NCBI GenBank assembly: GCA_030770545.1
Contig: CM061097.1
Span: forward strand, 18,060,501 to 18,124,500
Reading direction: 5' to 3'
From: Macropodus opercularis
Taxonomy: Eukaryota; Chordata; Actinopteri; Anabantiformes; Osphronemidae
DNA length: 64,000 nt
Shown: positions 49,001-59,313 of the stretch, in pieces
Layout of the letters: each line of letters opens with the position of its first letter
Numbering within the stretch: the stretch's first letter is position 1
Made by a program: the position numbers and the translations under genes
Notes under the pieces: model-generated
Told to the model about the DNA's origin: nothing
Seen by the model: only the letters and a program-made list of their open reading frames with translations
The model's database searches: none

Positions 49001-50013
49001 CTTCTGCTAAAGCAGGAGTTGATGTTAGCTCTGTGTCAGTGAGCAACGTGTGGCAAGATGTGTGATGCTCAGATTGAGGAAATGGAATCACCACACGAGT
49101 TGTGTGTATGATAGAAGTGAAACACTGTCTGTATATTCTACCAATGGGTGAATAGGAAACCGTTTCCTCAGGTCTACTTTGCCAATCAGTCAGACGTCTG
49201 CATCTTAACGCAAGTCGTCCCAAGTCTCTCCAGTCAGCAGACCTGCTTTTGGTGAGAGATATGTGCGGTACAGAGGAAAACACATCATACAGTTTGTCCA
49301 ACTGTGGTGGGAGAGTGAGAGAGACGCACAGTCATGCTCTGTCCAGTACAGATAACCTGTGGTCAGTTTGTCAGACAACGCAGTCGTCCATTGCTGCTCG
49401 AATTGTTTATCTGAGCCCTATGACACATGAATGGTGCAGTGTAAGTCTTCTGGATCCATATAGTCTGTTGCTTCTGGGTTAACTAACGCATGCGCTGTAG
49501 ACATTAACTGCTCACACAAGACAGACTGCTGCAGCTTCCACTCATACGCATACAGTAAATCACTCACTCCACAGAGCACAAACACTCCCTCTGGGTCTGT
49601 GTTCGCATCTGAGGTGACCTTCAATCCCTCTGGGGATGAGGTCAGAGAAATGCCCAGTTTGATCATTAGATCTCTCCCTAGCAAATTTATCGGGCACAAA
49701 TCAGAAAACATGAAAGCCTGCTTGAATGTGGTACCATCTGGAGTAAGACATGTCAAAGGTTTGGTTAAAATTATTGTACTGTTATACCCGAAGCCCCAAC
49801 ACTATAAACATAATTCCCAGTCATTCTTGGTGCAGTTTTAAGGCTTGAGGACGTCATCACAGAGCGTGTAGCTCCACTGTCTACAAGAAAAGTGATTTGC
49901 TCCCCATTTATTGTTAAAACCATTTCTGGACATTGCATGTGTGGTTCAGTCAGGTGCACATAGATGCCTTGTGGTGTTTTCATTCTACTTTCTAAATTCA
50001 TCAAACATTCCAA
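46010..50013 (-). pseudogene. pol: ERV pol pseudogene, copy C
   Basis: Protease frame opens at 50,013 with LVDSGATRS but breaks near 49,770, continuing at 49,418-49,756. The spacer and early RT (48,489-49,301) contain VPHISLTKS, then the FPVKK and FVQDLQAVN segments. A frame of 396 codons (47,380-48,570) holds YVDD, the thumb segment PLTKRQMMSFLG and the connection, reaching FTDGS of RNase H. The rest of RNase H is in the next frame (47,229-47,531). RNase H end and integrase HGLDH are in 46,786-47,244, then broken integrase core and the C-terminal domain at 46,010-46,246. The sense codon at the position of copy A's nonsense (TAA 7,849-7,851) is intact. Confidence 0.85.
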
Positions 50014-50094
50014 AATGTGTGCGTGTGTGTGTGTGTGTCAGTGCAATCACCTCCCTCCTCAGCCTCAGCTACACCGTCACCGGTTCCCCACCCG

Positions 50095-51608
50095 TCAGTC
50101 TGCCCCTGCAGAAACATTCTGCGGACAGTCAGCTGGTCTGTGTCCCTCTTCCTTGCAGTACGGACACCAGTGGATTGTCCGGTTCCTCGGCCATGTCCTT
50201 TTTGGCCTGCGCGACCTCGTCCTCCTCTGGTGTAGCCTCTTCCCCGACCGCGGTTCTGTTGTGCGATTGCCTGATACATGGTTCCAGCTGCCAGATGTAA
50301 ATCTTTTCTGTCTTTATTTTCCTTTTCTTCTTTCTGTCGCAACAGTTGCTGGAAAGCATGATCTGCATGACGTTGATCGTTCTCCAATCTCGCTCCAGTA
50401 TCAGCACCGATGCAGGTCTGACGGGTCAGCTTTGCCACTTCGGGTAAAAGGCCCTTCAGGAAATAGTCAGTTAGGTGCATTTCCCAGGCACTGGGGTTAT
50501 CGCCAGGCTGATCAGGTGGGACCATTCCCCCGTGTCTGATGAATGCCTCCTTTAGGCGATGTAGGAAATCATCCACAGATTCTCCGTCTTGTTGTCTGCA
50601 GCTCGTGACTTTCCCAATGTTCATTCTGACAGGGAATGCAAGTTTTTTGCTTCTCTCTACTGCAGCATGGTACAGGTCGTTGGCCTCATCAGTCCATGTT
50701 GGTGCGACACTGTGGATGTGGGAATCTGGCAGACGTTCGTTAAGTTTGTACATCTCTCCTGGCTTGAATTTAAATGTCAGCAGCAGGCGGAATCCAGCAC
50801 CTGTTGGGCGAAACTCTCTGCAGAAATCACCAAGGGCGTCGGAAAAGTCTGTACCGGACAGATATGGATCAGGCAGATTCTGTCCAGCATTTCTGACATC
50901 ATCGTCCATCCAGGGGAGGAACACAAGCTGTGTTCCTTGTGGCCCTGCGACCTCTACCATAGGCATGGTCATAACTGAACCAGTGTTGGCCTGTCTGGTT
51001 CTTTTCACAATCGGGCTGAAGTGTCGGCCGTCCACACCTGTGTCTGCAGTGGAACCTGCTCCTCCTGCAGCTCCGTGCACTTCTTCTGTGGTTGAATCGG
51101 GAGCAGGGTGTGAGGTGAACTGGAAGTTGCTGTAGTTGTAGTTGTAGTGGTGGTAACACAGGACTTTGAAGCAGCTGTGGTTGTTGTTGCGGTTGCAGGA
51201 CAGAACGGGTCTGGTTGCTGTTGTTGTTGTTGTTGAGGTTGCAGGACAGACGGGCAGGAATCCAGGTCTGGCTCCAGCTTCAGCGCAGTGATCTGCGGAT
51301 AAAGAGAAGACGCACTGGGACAGTATGGTGGTGGCTGTTTGCAGGGTGAAGAATTATTTTCTGTTCTACCGTAGTCATTTCCTTTTGCAATTGTTTTCTC
51401 TCTCTAGTTTCAGCTTCATTTTTCCATTGTTGCCAACATTTTCTATGCTTTTCCACATTATCTAAATTTTTGGACTTCAAAATGTTTATTTTTCTCAACC
51501 TTTGTTTGTCTTCTTTCAATTTGTCACCCAAAATGTCAATTGATATGACATGATATCCACACTGGGACCCTGTGGCTCCAAGCCAGCTTTACCGTAACTG
51601 CTCCCCAT
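50095..51608 (-). pseudogene. gag: ERV gag pseudogene, copy C
   Basis: As copy B: MGSSYG start at 51,608, shared 85-bp net matrix deletion, separate open matrix segment (51,280-51,531), capsid open at 50,001-51,080, and the zinc knuckle out of frame with capsid, ending at TGA 50,095-50,097. Capsid substitutions relative to A and B are few (for example NGAND to DEAND). Confidence 0.85.
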
Positions 51609-51674
51609 GGTGCAGCACTACGCGTAGTTGTACAGTCACAGACGTCTCTGTGAAAGTTCGATGCCAAATCAAAG

Positions 51675-52471
51675 TGTTCACCGACTAACACTCATATCAG
51701 TGACATATTATAGTGTTCACTGACTAACACTCATATCAGTGACATATTATAGTGTTCACTGATTAACACTCATATCAGTGACATATTATAGTGTTCACTG
51801 ACTAACACTCATATCAGTGACATATTATAGTGTTCACTGATTAACACTCATATCAGTGACATATTATAGTGTTCACTGATTAACACTCATATCAGTGACA
51901 TATTATAGTGTTCACTGATTAACACTCATATCAGTGACATATTATAGTGTTCACTGATTAACACTCATATCAGTGTAATAATATAGTGTTCACTGATTAA
52001 CACTCATATCAGTGACATATTATAGTGTTCACTGATTAACACTCATATCAGTGTCATATTATAGTGTTCACTGATTAACACTCATATCAGTGTAATAATA
52101 TAGTGTTCACTGATTAACACTCATATCAGTGACATATTATAGTGTTCACTGATTAACACTCATATCAGTGTAATAATATAGTGTTCACTGATTAACACTC
52201 ATATCAGTGTCATATTATAGTGTTCACCGACTAACACTCATATCAGTGTCATATTATAGTGTTCACTGATTAACACTCATATCAGTGTCATAATATAGTG
52301 TTCACTGATTAACACTCATATCAGTGACATATTATAGTGTTCACTGATTAACACTCATATCAGTGACATATTATAGTGTTCACTGATTAACACTCATATC
52401 AGTGTCATAATATAGTGTTCACTGATTAACACTCATATCAGTGACATATTATAGTGTTCACTAATTAACAC
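51675..52471. repeat. 39-bp minisatellite, about 20 units, block C
   Basis: 797 bp, about 20.4 units of the same repeat as in block B; the length difference from B is 351 bp, exactly nine units. Variant units (gtaata type) appear here and not in B. Each unit has hairpin-forming arms CACTGAT/ATCAGTG. Confidence 0.9.
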
Positions 52472-55247
52472 TTTCCCCAGGACACATGAGAAGCAAATAT
52501 GTCAATGACTCACCAGGTTTCCCTGTTGATAAGTAATTTTGAGTTTGTAGGATCCGTCCGATGGAGATAAGAGGTGATGCCTTACAGCATGTCTCACTCT
52601 GTTTTTGTAGAGGTTGAGGCTGAGCTGCGCTCAGGGAGACGTCTTTCCACCGTCAGTGACCCCTCCGACGAAACAGAAACAGAAACAAAGCAAATCAAGA
52701 TTCTGCTGCCATGCTCTCATGGCCATGGCCCATGCTGTAAAACTATTTTAACTAAACAGTATCTCCCTACCTCCCTTTGCTATGAGAAAGAAGGAAAGGT
52801 ATCAGATATCAGAAAAGCTGTTCAAACACACTGGTTGTTGGACTGGCGACCTGTACCGCTCCTCTCGACCCACATGACAGCTGGAATAGACTCCTAGTTC
52901 CAGAATCAAAAGGAGTGGGACCCTCTGCTTCAGTGCTGTGTTAAAACCCTGCATCTCTGGTGGCCTGGTGGTGCATCAACCTATGACACAGGCAGTTTGC
53001 ACGTTTACAAAGGTTCAATCTGTGGCAGTTCTGTTCTCCAGCCAGCTGAGGCAATGTCTCTTTGGACTTTGTAGCTGGTTCACGGAACACACGTGTAATT
53101 TCATGTATCTGATCAATTAGTTTGAATTCTGGTTAGTCAGCGTCTTGCTTTTGTATTCTGGTTATTAGAGACCATCTTGCTCTGTACTTAGTCAGGTAAG
53201 ATTTTGTTTTGTTTTATAGACTAATTGTTACTTTTATTTATTAACATGTATGATTTCACTATTTATCCTCATAGTGTCTATAGTTAGTTGTTGTGCTTTG
53301 TGTTGTGTTAGTTGTTTGTTTATTAAAGACAATATTCCTGTTGAATCACAACCAGCCTTCCAGTGTCTGCTTTTTTGTTTGTCACACACCTTTTTTTTTT
53401 ATCTCAAAATGGTAAACAGTCACTCTCACTCATCATCTAACCCATTTAGTAAAAGGTTTTCCCAGCTGTTCGTCAGGTTAACTATGACTTCAAGCACAAG
53501 TCAAACTCATTTCCACAAAACTAACCCAGACTCAAATCTGTACGACATTCAGCTTCCTATCGTTATAATGAAACCACACAGAGTACAGGGCAACAACCAT
53601 GGTTTGTGACCACAGTGATGGCATTACTTCTTTACCTGATTATTAACATCTTCTATGTTTGAACCTTTTTGGAAGCAGGGGGCATCTCAGTCTCAACTGC
53701 CACTGCAGGAGTCTGCTTTTTGTGTTACCTGGAATTCAGGGGAAAAACAAAAACACATTCATCATATCTATAAACATTAATAGAATTTAAAACTTATACT
53801 GGATGAAAACGATCCCTGAAAAAGCAACTACATTAAAAGTGACAAGATGACGTGGCCTTTTCTAGGGATAACAGTAAGGATCACAGCAACATATCAATTG
53901 GTGCCATGGATCACATTTAAAATACAACTTTGAAGAAATGCACAATTATAATGAGAAGAACTTAAGGTTTGATAATGGCAGGTGTTACACCAATGACGGA
54001 CAAATGAAATGTAGTATCCTAAACGTATGAGCTACAGTACACTCCCTGCAAGGGCCCAATGAGCGAAAGAGAACCAACATGTTCATCAGGTTAACCACGA
54101 CTTCAACCACAAGTTAAACACAGTTCCACACAAAACCCTGACTCAAATCTGTACGAAATACAGTGGTAGCCGTTAAGTGTCGTTTTCCACCGCGTTGGTT
54201 TGTCATTTCTGCCACGTTCACACTGCATTTTTGCCGAGGCACAGCGTGTGTTACGTGTAAATGACCTGTAGGTGGCGATGGGCTGACACTCATAGCCGGT
54301 CATGGCTAGTCCTACAACGACACAGTACTGTACCGAGGATTTCTGTGAATTCTTTATTTATGTAGTTATCAGACGTTATAATATAAACTCACAACCCAAT
54401 AAATGAGTAAGGTTCACTAAAATGGCAAGTTATACAAGAAAATCTCATTCTATGGCGGCTACATACATTCACACAAGAACACCTGTGAAGCCACCCTGTG
54501 TCCCGTTTTGGCGACCCGAGTTTCTGCCTGTTTGACATTTTAATTTCTGAAATCTCCTTATAATCAACTCATAACAGACATAGCGTGTTTGAAAGATATA
54601 ATCCTTGACATATCTGTTTTGTTTACCTTGTCTTCTGCACTTTGTGAACTGAAGTGAGCTGCTGCCACCAGCGCCCGCAAGCTGACAGGACGTGAGCGAT
54701 CACGTGATGAGTCCAGCGGAGACCAATACACATAATGTATGAATTAAAAGACACCTCCGACGATTCACTCCTTGACAAAACACGGTGTTGGGACACACTA
54801 GACAAGAGTTAGCATATGAATACACCTGCTGTAAAGTGCAGGAAGCGATGTGATCGAATGTTCCCTGTTTTAACTCACTGTTTTATGGTTTTTGTTTCTA
54901 TATGAAGCGCCGTTGATTCTCTACAAGAGAAAAACAATATGGTGAAGTTCACTTACCGGCAGAAATTTTGACAACTAAATAGATATAAGCACATCTTTAA
55001 AAGTGAAAAGTATCATATATTAATTACATCGCAGTAACAGAAATATGTGGAGATATTAATATCACAGCAGACGTGACACAGTGTGTGTGTAGATATTTTG
55101 GGAGACGCCTGCTGTCTTTAAAGCATTTCAACATCAAACAAAAGACACGGCCATTATAACTTTGGAGTCAATGGAAAATAATTGTAAGACAAAAATGCAG
55201 TTTTTCAGATTAAAATTCAGAGCTTTTTATAAAAAAATAAAATAAAA

Positions 55248-55320
55248 CACGAGTGGGGATCGAACTTGCTTGTGTTGCGAAGTTAAAGTCACCCACTAAG
55301 ACCACTAAACTACATACGGA
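55248..55320 (-). repeat. tRNA-like sequence, block C
   Basis: Copy of 33,555-33,630 with additional substitutions; the B box TTCGATCCCCAC is retained. Confidence 0.5.
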
Positions 55321-55857
55321 ACCGGAGGTCTTGGTTTCCTACGTGTTAGACAACCATTCATTCACAGAAATCAGATACTACATAATAAAAGCATTTGTAT
55401 GTTTCTGATAATCAGCCCCTGCAGTAACAGGCCTCTGTGAAGTGGAGATACGTAAAAAACTTTGCGACACCTGGTGGTTAAACAGAGACCAACACCAAGA
55501 TCATTTTTTTGCCCACAGCAGAAATTAAAATACTTAGGAAGAGACGCCCTGGCGACGTAGTGGAGACGCAAACATGCTGCAGTGAAAACGGATGACATTT
55601 TGAAGTGCTGCCACTATAAGTAGTGTGTTCAGCTTCCTATTATTATAACTACACAGAGTACAGAGCAACAACCATGATTTGTGACCACAGTGATGGCCCT
55701 ACGTCTTTACCTGATTATTAACATCTTACTGGAAGCAGGGGGCATCTCACTCTCAACTGCCACTGCAGGAGTCTGCTTGTGTGTCACCTGGAATTCAGGG
55801 GGAAAACAAAAACACATTAACAACAGATAGATACCACATCTCTACAGATTAATAAGC

Positions 55858-55880
55858 TGTAAGTAAGTAAGTAGTAAGTA
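55858..55880. repeat. (TAAG)n microsatellite, block C
   Basis: Shortest of the three TAAG runs. Confidence 0.75.
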
Positions 55881-56217
55881 TCAGCAACAGTCAGTATCGA
55901 TAAATGCTTAAAATGTCTTACATTATACAGTTCATTTAATACAGTAATTAAGGATTGAATTTTGAACATATAAATCGTTATTAATTATCTACCACAGTTC
56001 TGTGGAAGGACACATGTACGACTAAAACACAGTCTGGTTAAACACTGCTAACAAAATGGTCCAAACCTTGTTTTACAGTGGTTGTGTAAATATTGTCAGC
56101 AGTTAGCCTTAGGTTAGCTTGTTAGCGACATTGCTACTTTAGCTTTACATATTGTGTATTCAAACATCTAGCAGCGCTACTGTACACAGTAAACATTTCA
56201 CTGAGGAGGCCACCTAC

Positions 56218-56314
56218 CTGCCCAGCTTTCAGCTTTTACTCCTTCTCTGTCGGTTGCTATAACTTTACATTTTTCTGAAAGAGTAGCGCGTGTGCTAATT
56301 CCGGAAGCCGCCAT
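56218..56314 (-). CDS. Candidate first coding exon (MAASGISTRA...), block C
   Basis: Third 97-nt copy: ATG at 56,314, 32 codons, donor CAG/GTAGGT intact. One residue change (T6I) relative to A and a silent or conservative change at codon 3. The coding direction runs back into block C. Confidence 0.45.
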
Positions 56315-56515
56315 ATTGGATGTTATCGATGCAACGTTTTTCCCGAGTACCTCTGCGTCATGGTCGTCATGGTTACGCGGGAGTTTGGATCTGATTGGCT
56401 CAGAATATCAACTGCTAGATCGGCGGTTGATGACGTCACGTAACTGTGGTGTCGGCTAAACAGACGAACCTGGTACCAGTCATATCGTTTCCACGAAGAC
56501 AGAGAAACAGAGGTA
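56305..56515. promoter_or_regulatory. Bidirectional promoter candidate, block C
   Basis: Same elements as A and B: GCCGCCATATTGG, ATTGG, CRE TGACGTCA at 56,431-56,438, and plus-strand donor (acagag then GTAAGA) at 56,512/56,513. Downstream the putative intron is interrupted by the Ty3/Gypsy element at 56,692/56,693. Confidence 0.55.
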
Positions 56516-56829
56516 AGACAATTTACAGCTGAAATAAAATGTTTGTATGTTATTTGTGCTATGCTTTCTGATCAGTTAGGAAATGTCTTGAACTACTTAT
56601 TGCGTGTATTGTGACGTTTTTTTTACTCTTGTGATTTGGTTACTATTGGTTTTTTATTTCACCTGAAAAACTACTTATCATGTCAGTGTTTGTGTAACCT
56701 GGTTATATTTGTACTTCTATATTTTTGTTATAATTACACAAAATGTGTTTGTTGCGTTGGTTCCAGTATAAAACCTGATAGCATTTTTTTCTATTATTTC
56801 TTCTTTGTTGGTGTGTTATTTTCCTTAGC

Positions 56830-56857
56830 TATATATATGGGTTGCAGCCCCTGACTC
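56830..56857 (+). promoter_or_regulatory. LTR core promoter (TATA box and predicted cap site)
   Basis: TATATATA from 56,830 places the start of transcription about 27 bases downstream at 56,857, the C of CTCCCCTTTCTG. That is the first base shared with the internal spliced duplicate (57,236), which independently supports it as the RNA 5' end. Confidence 0.65.
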
Positions 56858-57160
56858 TCCCCTTTCTGTACGATCCTGCGGTGGGAGAGGTGGGTGCTGC
56901 TTTACTCGTCTCTTTATATTTTCATACTTTTATATTAATTTGTGTTACTTAATTTCTTTATTGTCATTATATCTGTCAATACTGTTTTATGTGAATATGT
57001 TGATTTATTTTTGCTTCATTTTCTGCCACTCTGTAAGTTGCTGCCCTCCGATCCTGCTAGCTTACAAAGTTAGTCAGTCAAGCTAACTTCAGTTTTGCTG
57101 TTATAGGAACTGGAGCGGGCAGATGTTACAGGAGTGTGTTTTTGTTTGTCTATGCATCAG
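56857..57160 (+). other. Exon 1-intron-exon 2 segment inside the LTR
   Basis: Exon 1 is 56,857-56,889, followed by donor GTGGGT. The intron is 56,890-57,106 (217 nt), ending in a T-rich tract and ttatag. Exon 2 is 57,107-57,160 (54 nt), followed by donor GTATGT. Borders are defined by the joined copy at 57,236-57,322, not only by consensus. Confidence 0.7.
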
Positions 57161-57235
57161 GTATGTGAACTTTATGTATTTTTATTTTATATGTGCTGCG
57201 AGTATTTTCTGTGTTCGCGCTCGCGGCTGTATGCA

Positions 57236-57322
57236 CTCCCTTTTCTGTACGATCCTGCGGTGGGAGAGGAACTGGAGCGGGCAGATGTTACAGGAGTGTG
57301 TTTTTGTTTGTCTATGCATCAG
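57236..57322 (+). repeat. Spliced-form duplicate of LTR exons 1 and 2
   Basis: 57,236-57,268 matches exon 1 (33 nt, one C/T difference) and 57,269-57,322 matches exon 2 (54 nt, identical), joined with the 217-nt intron exactly missing. It continues into agaataaaagg, which carries the polyadenylation signal and is not found after exon 2 in the upstream copy. Confidence 0.85.
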
Positions 57323-57393
57323 AGAATAAAAGGAGATCATTCCAACAACCGACTATCCATATGAACACAACGCAGAAGTACACCGGTCACACT

Positions 57394-57410
57394 TGGTGCC
57401 GTTCGACCCG
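57394..57410 (+). other. Possible primer-binding site
   Basis: TGGTGCCGTTCGACCCG two bases after the proposed LTR end. The first nine bases agree with the complement of a histidine tRNA 3' end as I recall it; the rest does not, so the primer tRNA is uncertain. The leader continues to 57,784 with no other feature seen. Confidence 0.3.
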
Positions 57411-57784
57411 TTACGTCGCCATCAGCTCCGTCCGGCCGCTGCAGCCTCTACTCTGCGCTGCGGGACGAGGACGCTCGTGCCTGCGATCCGACTGGCGGGA
57501 ATCTACATAGGGCGGAGCCAACGAGACACATTGCTTTGACTGACAGGTGCATCTGTTGAGGTTAAAGGGCCAGAACAATTTAAAGCAGTTGGGCTGTGTT
57601 AGAAGGGCTCAATTCAGAGTTATTTCAGAGTTAAATCTTTATTTATTTCTTCTCTATTTACTACGTTTATACTTGATGGGATATATGGAGTCTCTAAGTT
57701 AGTTAGTGCCAAATTCTGAGTGGGATTTTGTGGTGTTTTTATTTTTTTTCTATTATTGCGCAACTGTGTATTGTTAAAATAGAG

Positions 57785-59263
57785 ATGTCTCGTGATGGGA
57801 CTGTGGACAATGTGCCTGCTGACACGTTTGTCATGGGGAGAGGTCGGCGGATGTCCTCACTGTGTTTTGGGAGGGGTAGACCAGTAGTTCCCAGCATTAG
57901 TGATTGCATAACCGATCAGTCAGTGATTCATTCTCACCCGGCTGCTAGTTCTACACCAGCTGCTCATGAACGCTACGTACCCTCTCAGGTTGTTACCACT
58001 GAAATGTTGAGTAGTTTGATAACTGACTTGGCAAAGCAAATCGGGGACAACATTGCATCGAACCTTAGCTCCTTGCATCAGCCATCCTCAACCCAGCCAC
58101 TGTTTCACAAGACTCAGTCCTCCAGCTGCAATGACCAGTCCCAGCTGAAGCTGGTTGTTCAGTCATCTGCCAAAGCTCCACCATACTTCAAGGGGGATAA
58201 AACAGACACATTTCCTATTGACGAATGGGAAGATATGATGAGATGTTATCTGCAGAGGATGAAGTGTGACACATATGAGGAGATGTCTGCATTGTTGATG
58301 TCCAGACTAAGTGGTAAGGCCAGAGATGTGGTTAAGGTTTCACTCCGCTGTCGTCCTGAAGTGACTGGACATGAGTTTCTTGATGCAGTGTTTGACATAC
58401 TAAAGTGCAATTTTAGCGACCTGACATATTCCAGCCTTCCCATGAAAGACTTCTACAGCACTATTCCACAACCAGGTGAGAGTGCTATGGATTACTGGAT
58501 CCGGTTAAACAAATCCATAGATGCGGCCGATGAGTGTCTTCGTAGGCGAGGCAAGCTTGTGGAGGACCCCAAAAGTGAAGTGGTCATGATGTTTATCAAT
58601 CACTGTCCCGATCCCAGTCTTGCTTTATCTTTCCAGTTGAAGGCACCTGAGAAGTGGACTGCAACTGAGGTGCAGGACCGTTTAGACAACCATGTGAGGA
58701 AAATGAGAAGATCAACGATTCTGTCCCAAAATGTGGTGTGTTTACCTGAGCCATCCCAGGGTGCTGTTGGGGCTATTTGTGGATCCTGTCCTGGTGTCAC
58801 GCATGCAGTTTCAGTGACACATGAGCCAATGTCCCATCCGGCGCTCTCAGCTGCACCCACTGTAGCCACCAGTAAAGCCCCATCATCTAGTGGAGCACTG
58901 AGTTCACAGGAATCCCCAGCCTATGTCACACCCCAGTCTCCACCAGCGTCCAGTTCTCCAACATCTGAACCAGGCAGTCAGCTGGTAGCCATGTTTGACA
59001 AAGTTTTATCCCTGTGCAATGCTTCCCTTAGCACCAATTGTAGGCATTCTCAGCCGGTCAGAAGCCCTAGCAGCCACCAGTTTGGGCAGCGTACATCATG
59101 CAAAGTTTGTGGGTCAAGAGAACACACAACCCATGCACACTGCAGACTGCATAGGCTTTGCCACAACTGTTTTGACCATGGGCACATGAAACGTGACTGT
59201 CCACAGGCCAGCCAGCATCCAAATATGCCAGCGCCTCTTCCGGGCAGTTCTGCTTTAAACTAG
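57785..59263 (+). CDS. gag: Ty3/Gypsy Gag polyprotein
   Basis: 492 residues from the first in-frame ATG (MSRDGTVDNVPADTF); the open frame reaches back to 57,728 but has no ATG there. Gag forms the cytoplasmic particle that packages element RNA. The central region (APPYFKGDKTDTFPIDEWED onward, about residues 130-320) is the capsid-type retrotransposon Gag domain, with a major homology-like PQPGESAMDYWIRLNK segment. A Ser/Pro/Ala-rich linker follows. The C-terminus has an irregular CKVCGSREH segment and a canonical CCHC knuckle CHNCFDHGHMKRDC (residues 459-472) for RNA binding. The frame ends ALN then TAG at 59,261-59,263, directly after the slippery heptamer that leads to pol. Confidence 0.9.
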   Translation: MSRDGTVDNVPADTFVMGRGRRMSSLCFGRGRPVVPSISDCITDQSVIHSHPAASSTPAAHERYVPSQVVTTEMLSSLITDLAKQIGDNIASNLSSLHQPSSTQPLFHKTQSSSCNDQSQLKLVVQSSAKAPPYFKGDKTDTFPIDEWEDMMRCYLQRMKCDTYEEMSALLMSRLSGKARDVVKVSLRCRPEVTGHEFLDAVFDILKCNFSDLTYSSLPMKDFYSTIPQPGESAMDYWIRLNKSIDAADECLRRRGKLVEDPKSEVVMMFINHCPDPSLALSFQLKAPEKWTATEVQDRLDNHVRKMRRSTILSQNVVCLPEPSQGAVGAICGSCPGVTHAVSVTHEPMSHPALSAAPTVATSKAPSSSGALSSQESPAYVTPQSPPASSSPTSEPGSQLVAMFDKVLSLCNASLSTNCRHSQPVRSPSSHQFGQRTSCKVCGSREHTTHAHCRLHRLCHNCFDHGHMKRDCPQASQHPNMPAPLPGSSALN

Positions 59264-59313
59264 ACCGCCCATGTGATGAGAGGGGCAGCATGGGCAGTGT
59301 TGATGAGACCCTC
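59254..59313 (+). promoter_or_regulatory. -1 ribosomal frameshift signal between gag and pol
   Basis: Slippery heptamer T TTA AAC at 59,254-59,260 in the gag phase, immediately before the gag stop. After a six-base spacer, GCCCATG (59,267-59,273) pairs perfectly with CATGGGC (59,289-59,295). GAGGG in the loop (59,280-59,284) can pair with CCCTC (59,309-59,313), giving a possible H-type pseudoknot. The pol frame is -1 relative to gag and open across the site. Confidence 0.8.

Larger units (their letters stand above)
45946..52799 (-). mobile_element. Degenerate class I ERV, copy C
   Basis: Minus-strand ERV remnant: truncated LTR-derived piece (52,681-52,799), large minisatellite (51,675-52,471), gag (50,095-51,608) and pol (46,010-50,013). 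Least damaged RT of the three, still multiply frame-broken. No env seen. Confidence 0.8.
43606..56692. repeat. Segmental duplication block C, cut by the Ty3/Gypsy insertion
   Basis: Third copy; offset B to C is 21,006 over the left part. Keeps the protease-RT spacer that B lost, shares minisatellite expansion and gag/LTR deletions with B, and lacks A's solo LTR. It ends at 56,692 inside the putative intron downstream of the bidirectional promoter. Tracts 43,986-44,697, 52,800-54,350, 54,400-55,240 and 55,330-56,200 show no convincing gene. Confidence 0.85.
56693..57391 (+). repeat. 5' LTR of the Ty3/Gypsy element (about 699 bp)
   Basis: Starts TGTAACC and is proposed to end TCACA at 57,391, giving TGT...ACA ends; the right end is inferred from a possible primer site just after it. 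TATATATA lies at 56,830-56,838 and AATAAA at 57,325-57,330. The R region would run from about 56,857 to about 57,350. It contains the exon/intron structure and spliced duplicate described in separate entries. The 3' LTR, outside the window, would confirm the right border. Confidence 0.7.

Noticed and set aside
57728..57784. N-terminal hydrophobic extension of Gag
   Set aside because: The open frame has no ATG before 57,785, so this is leader sequence.
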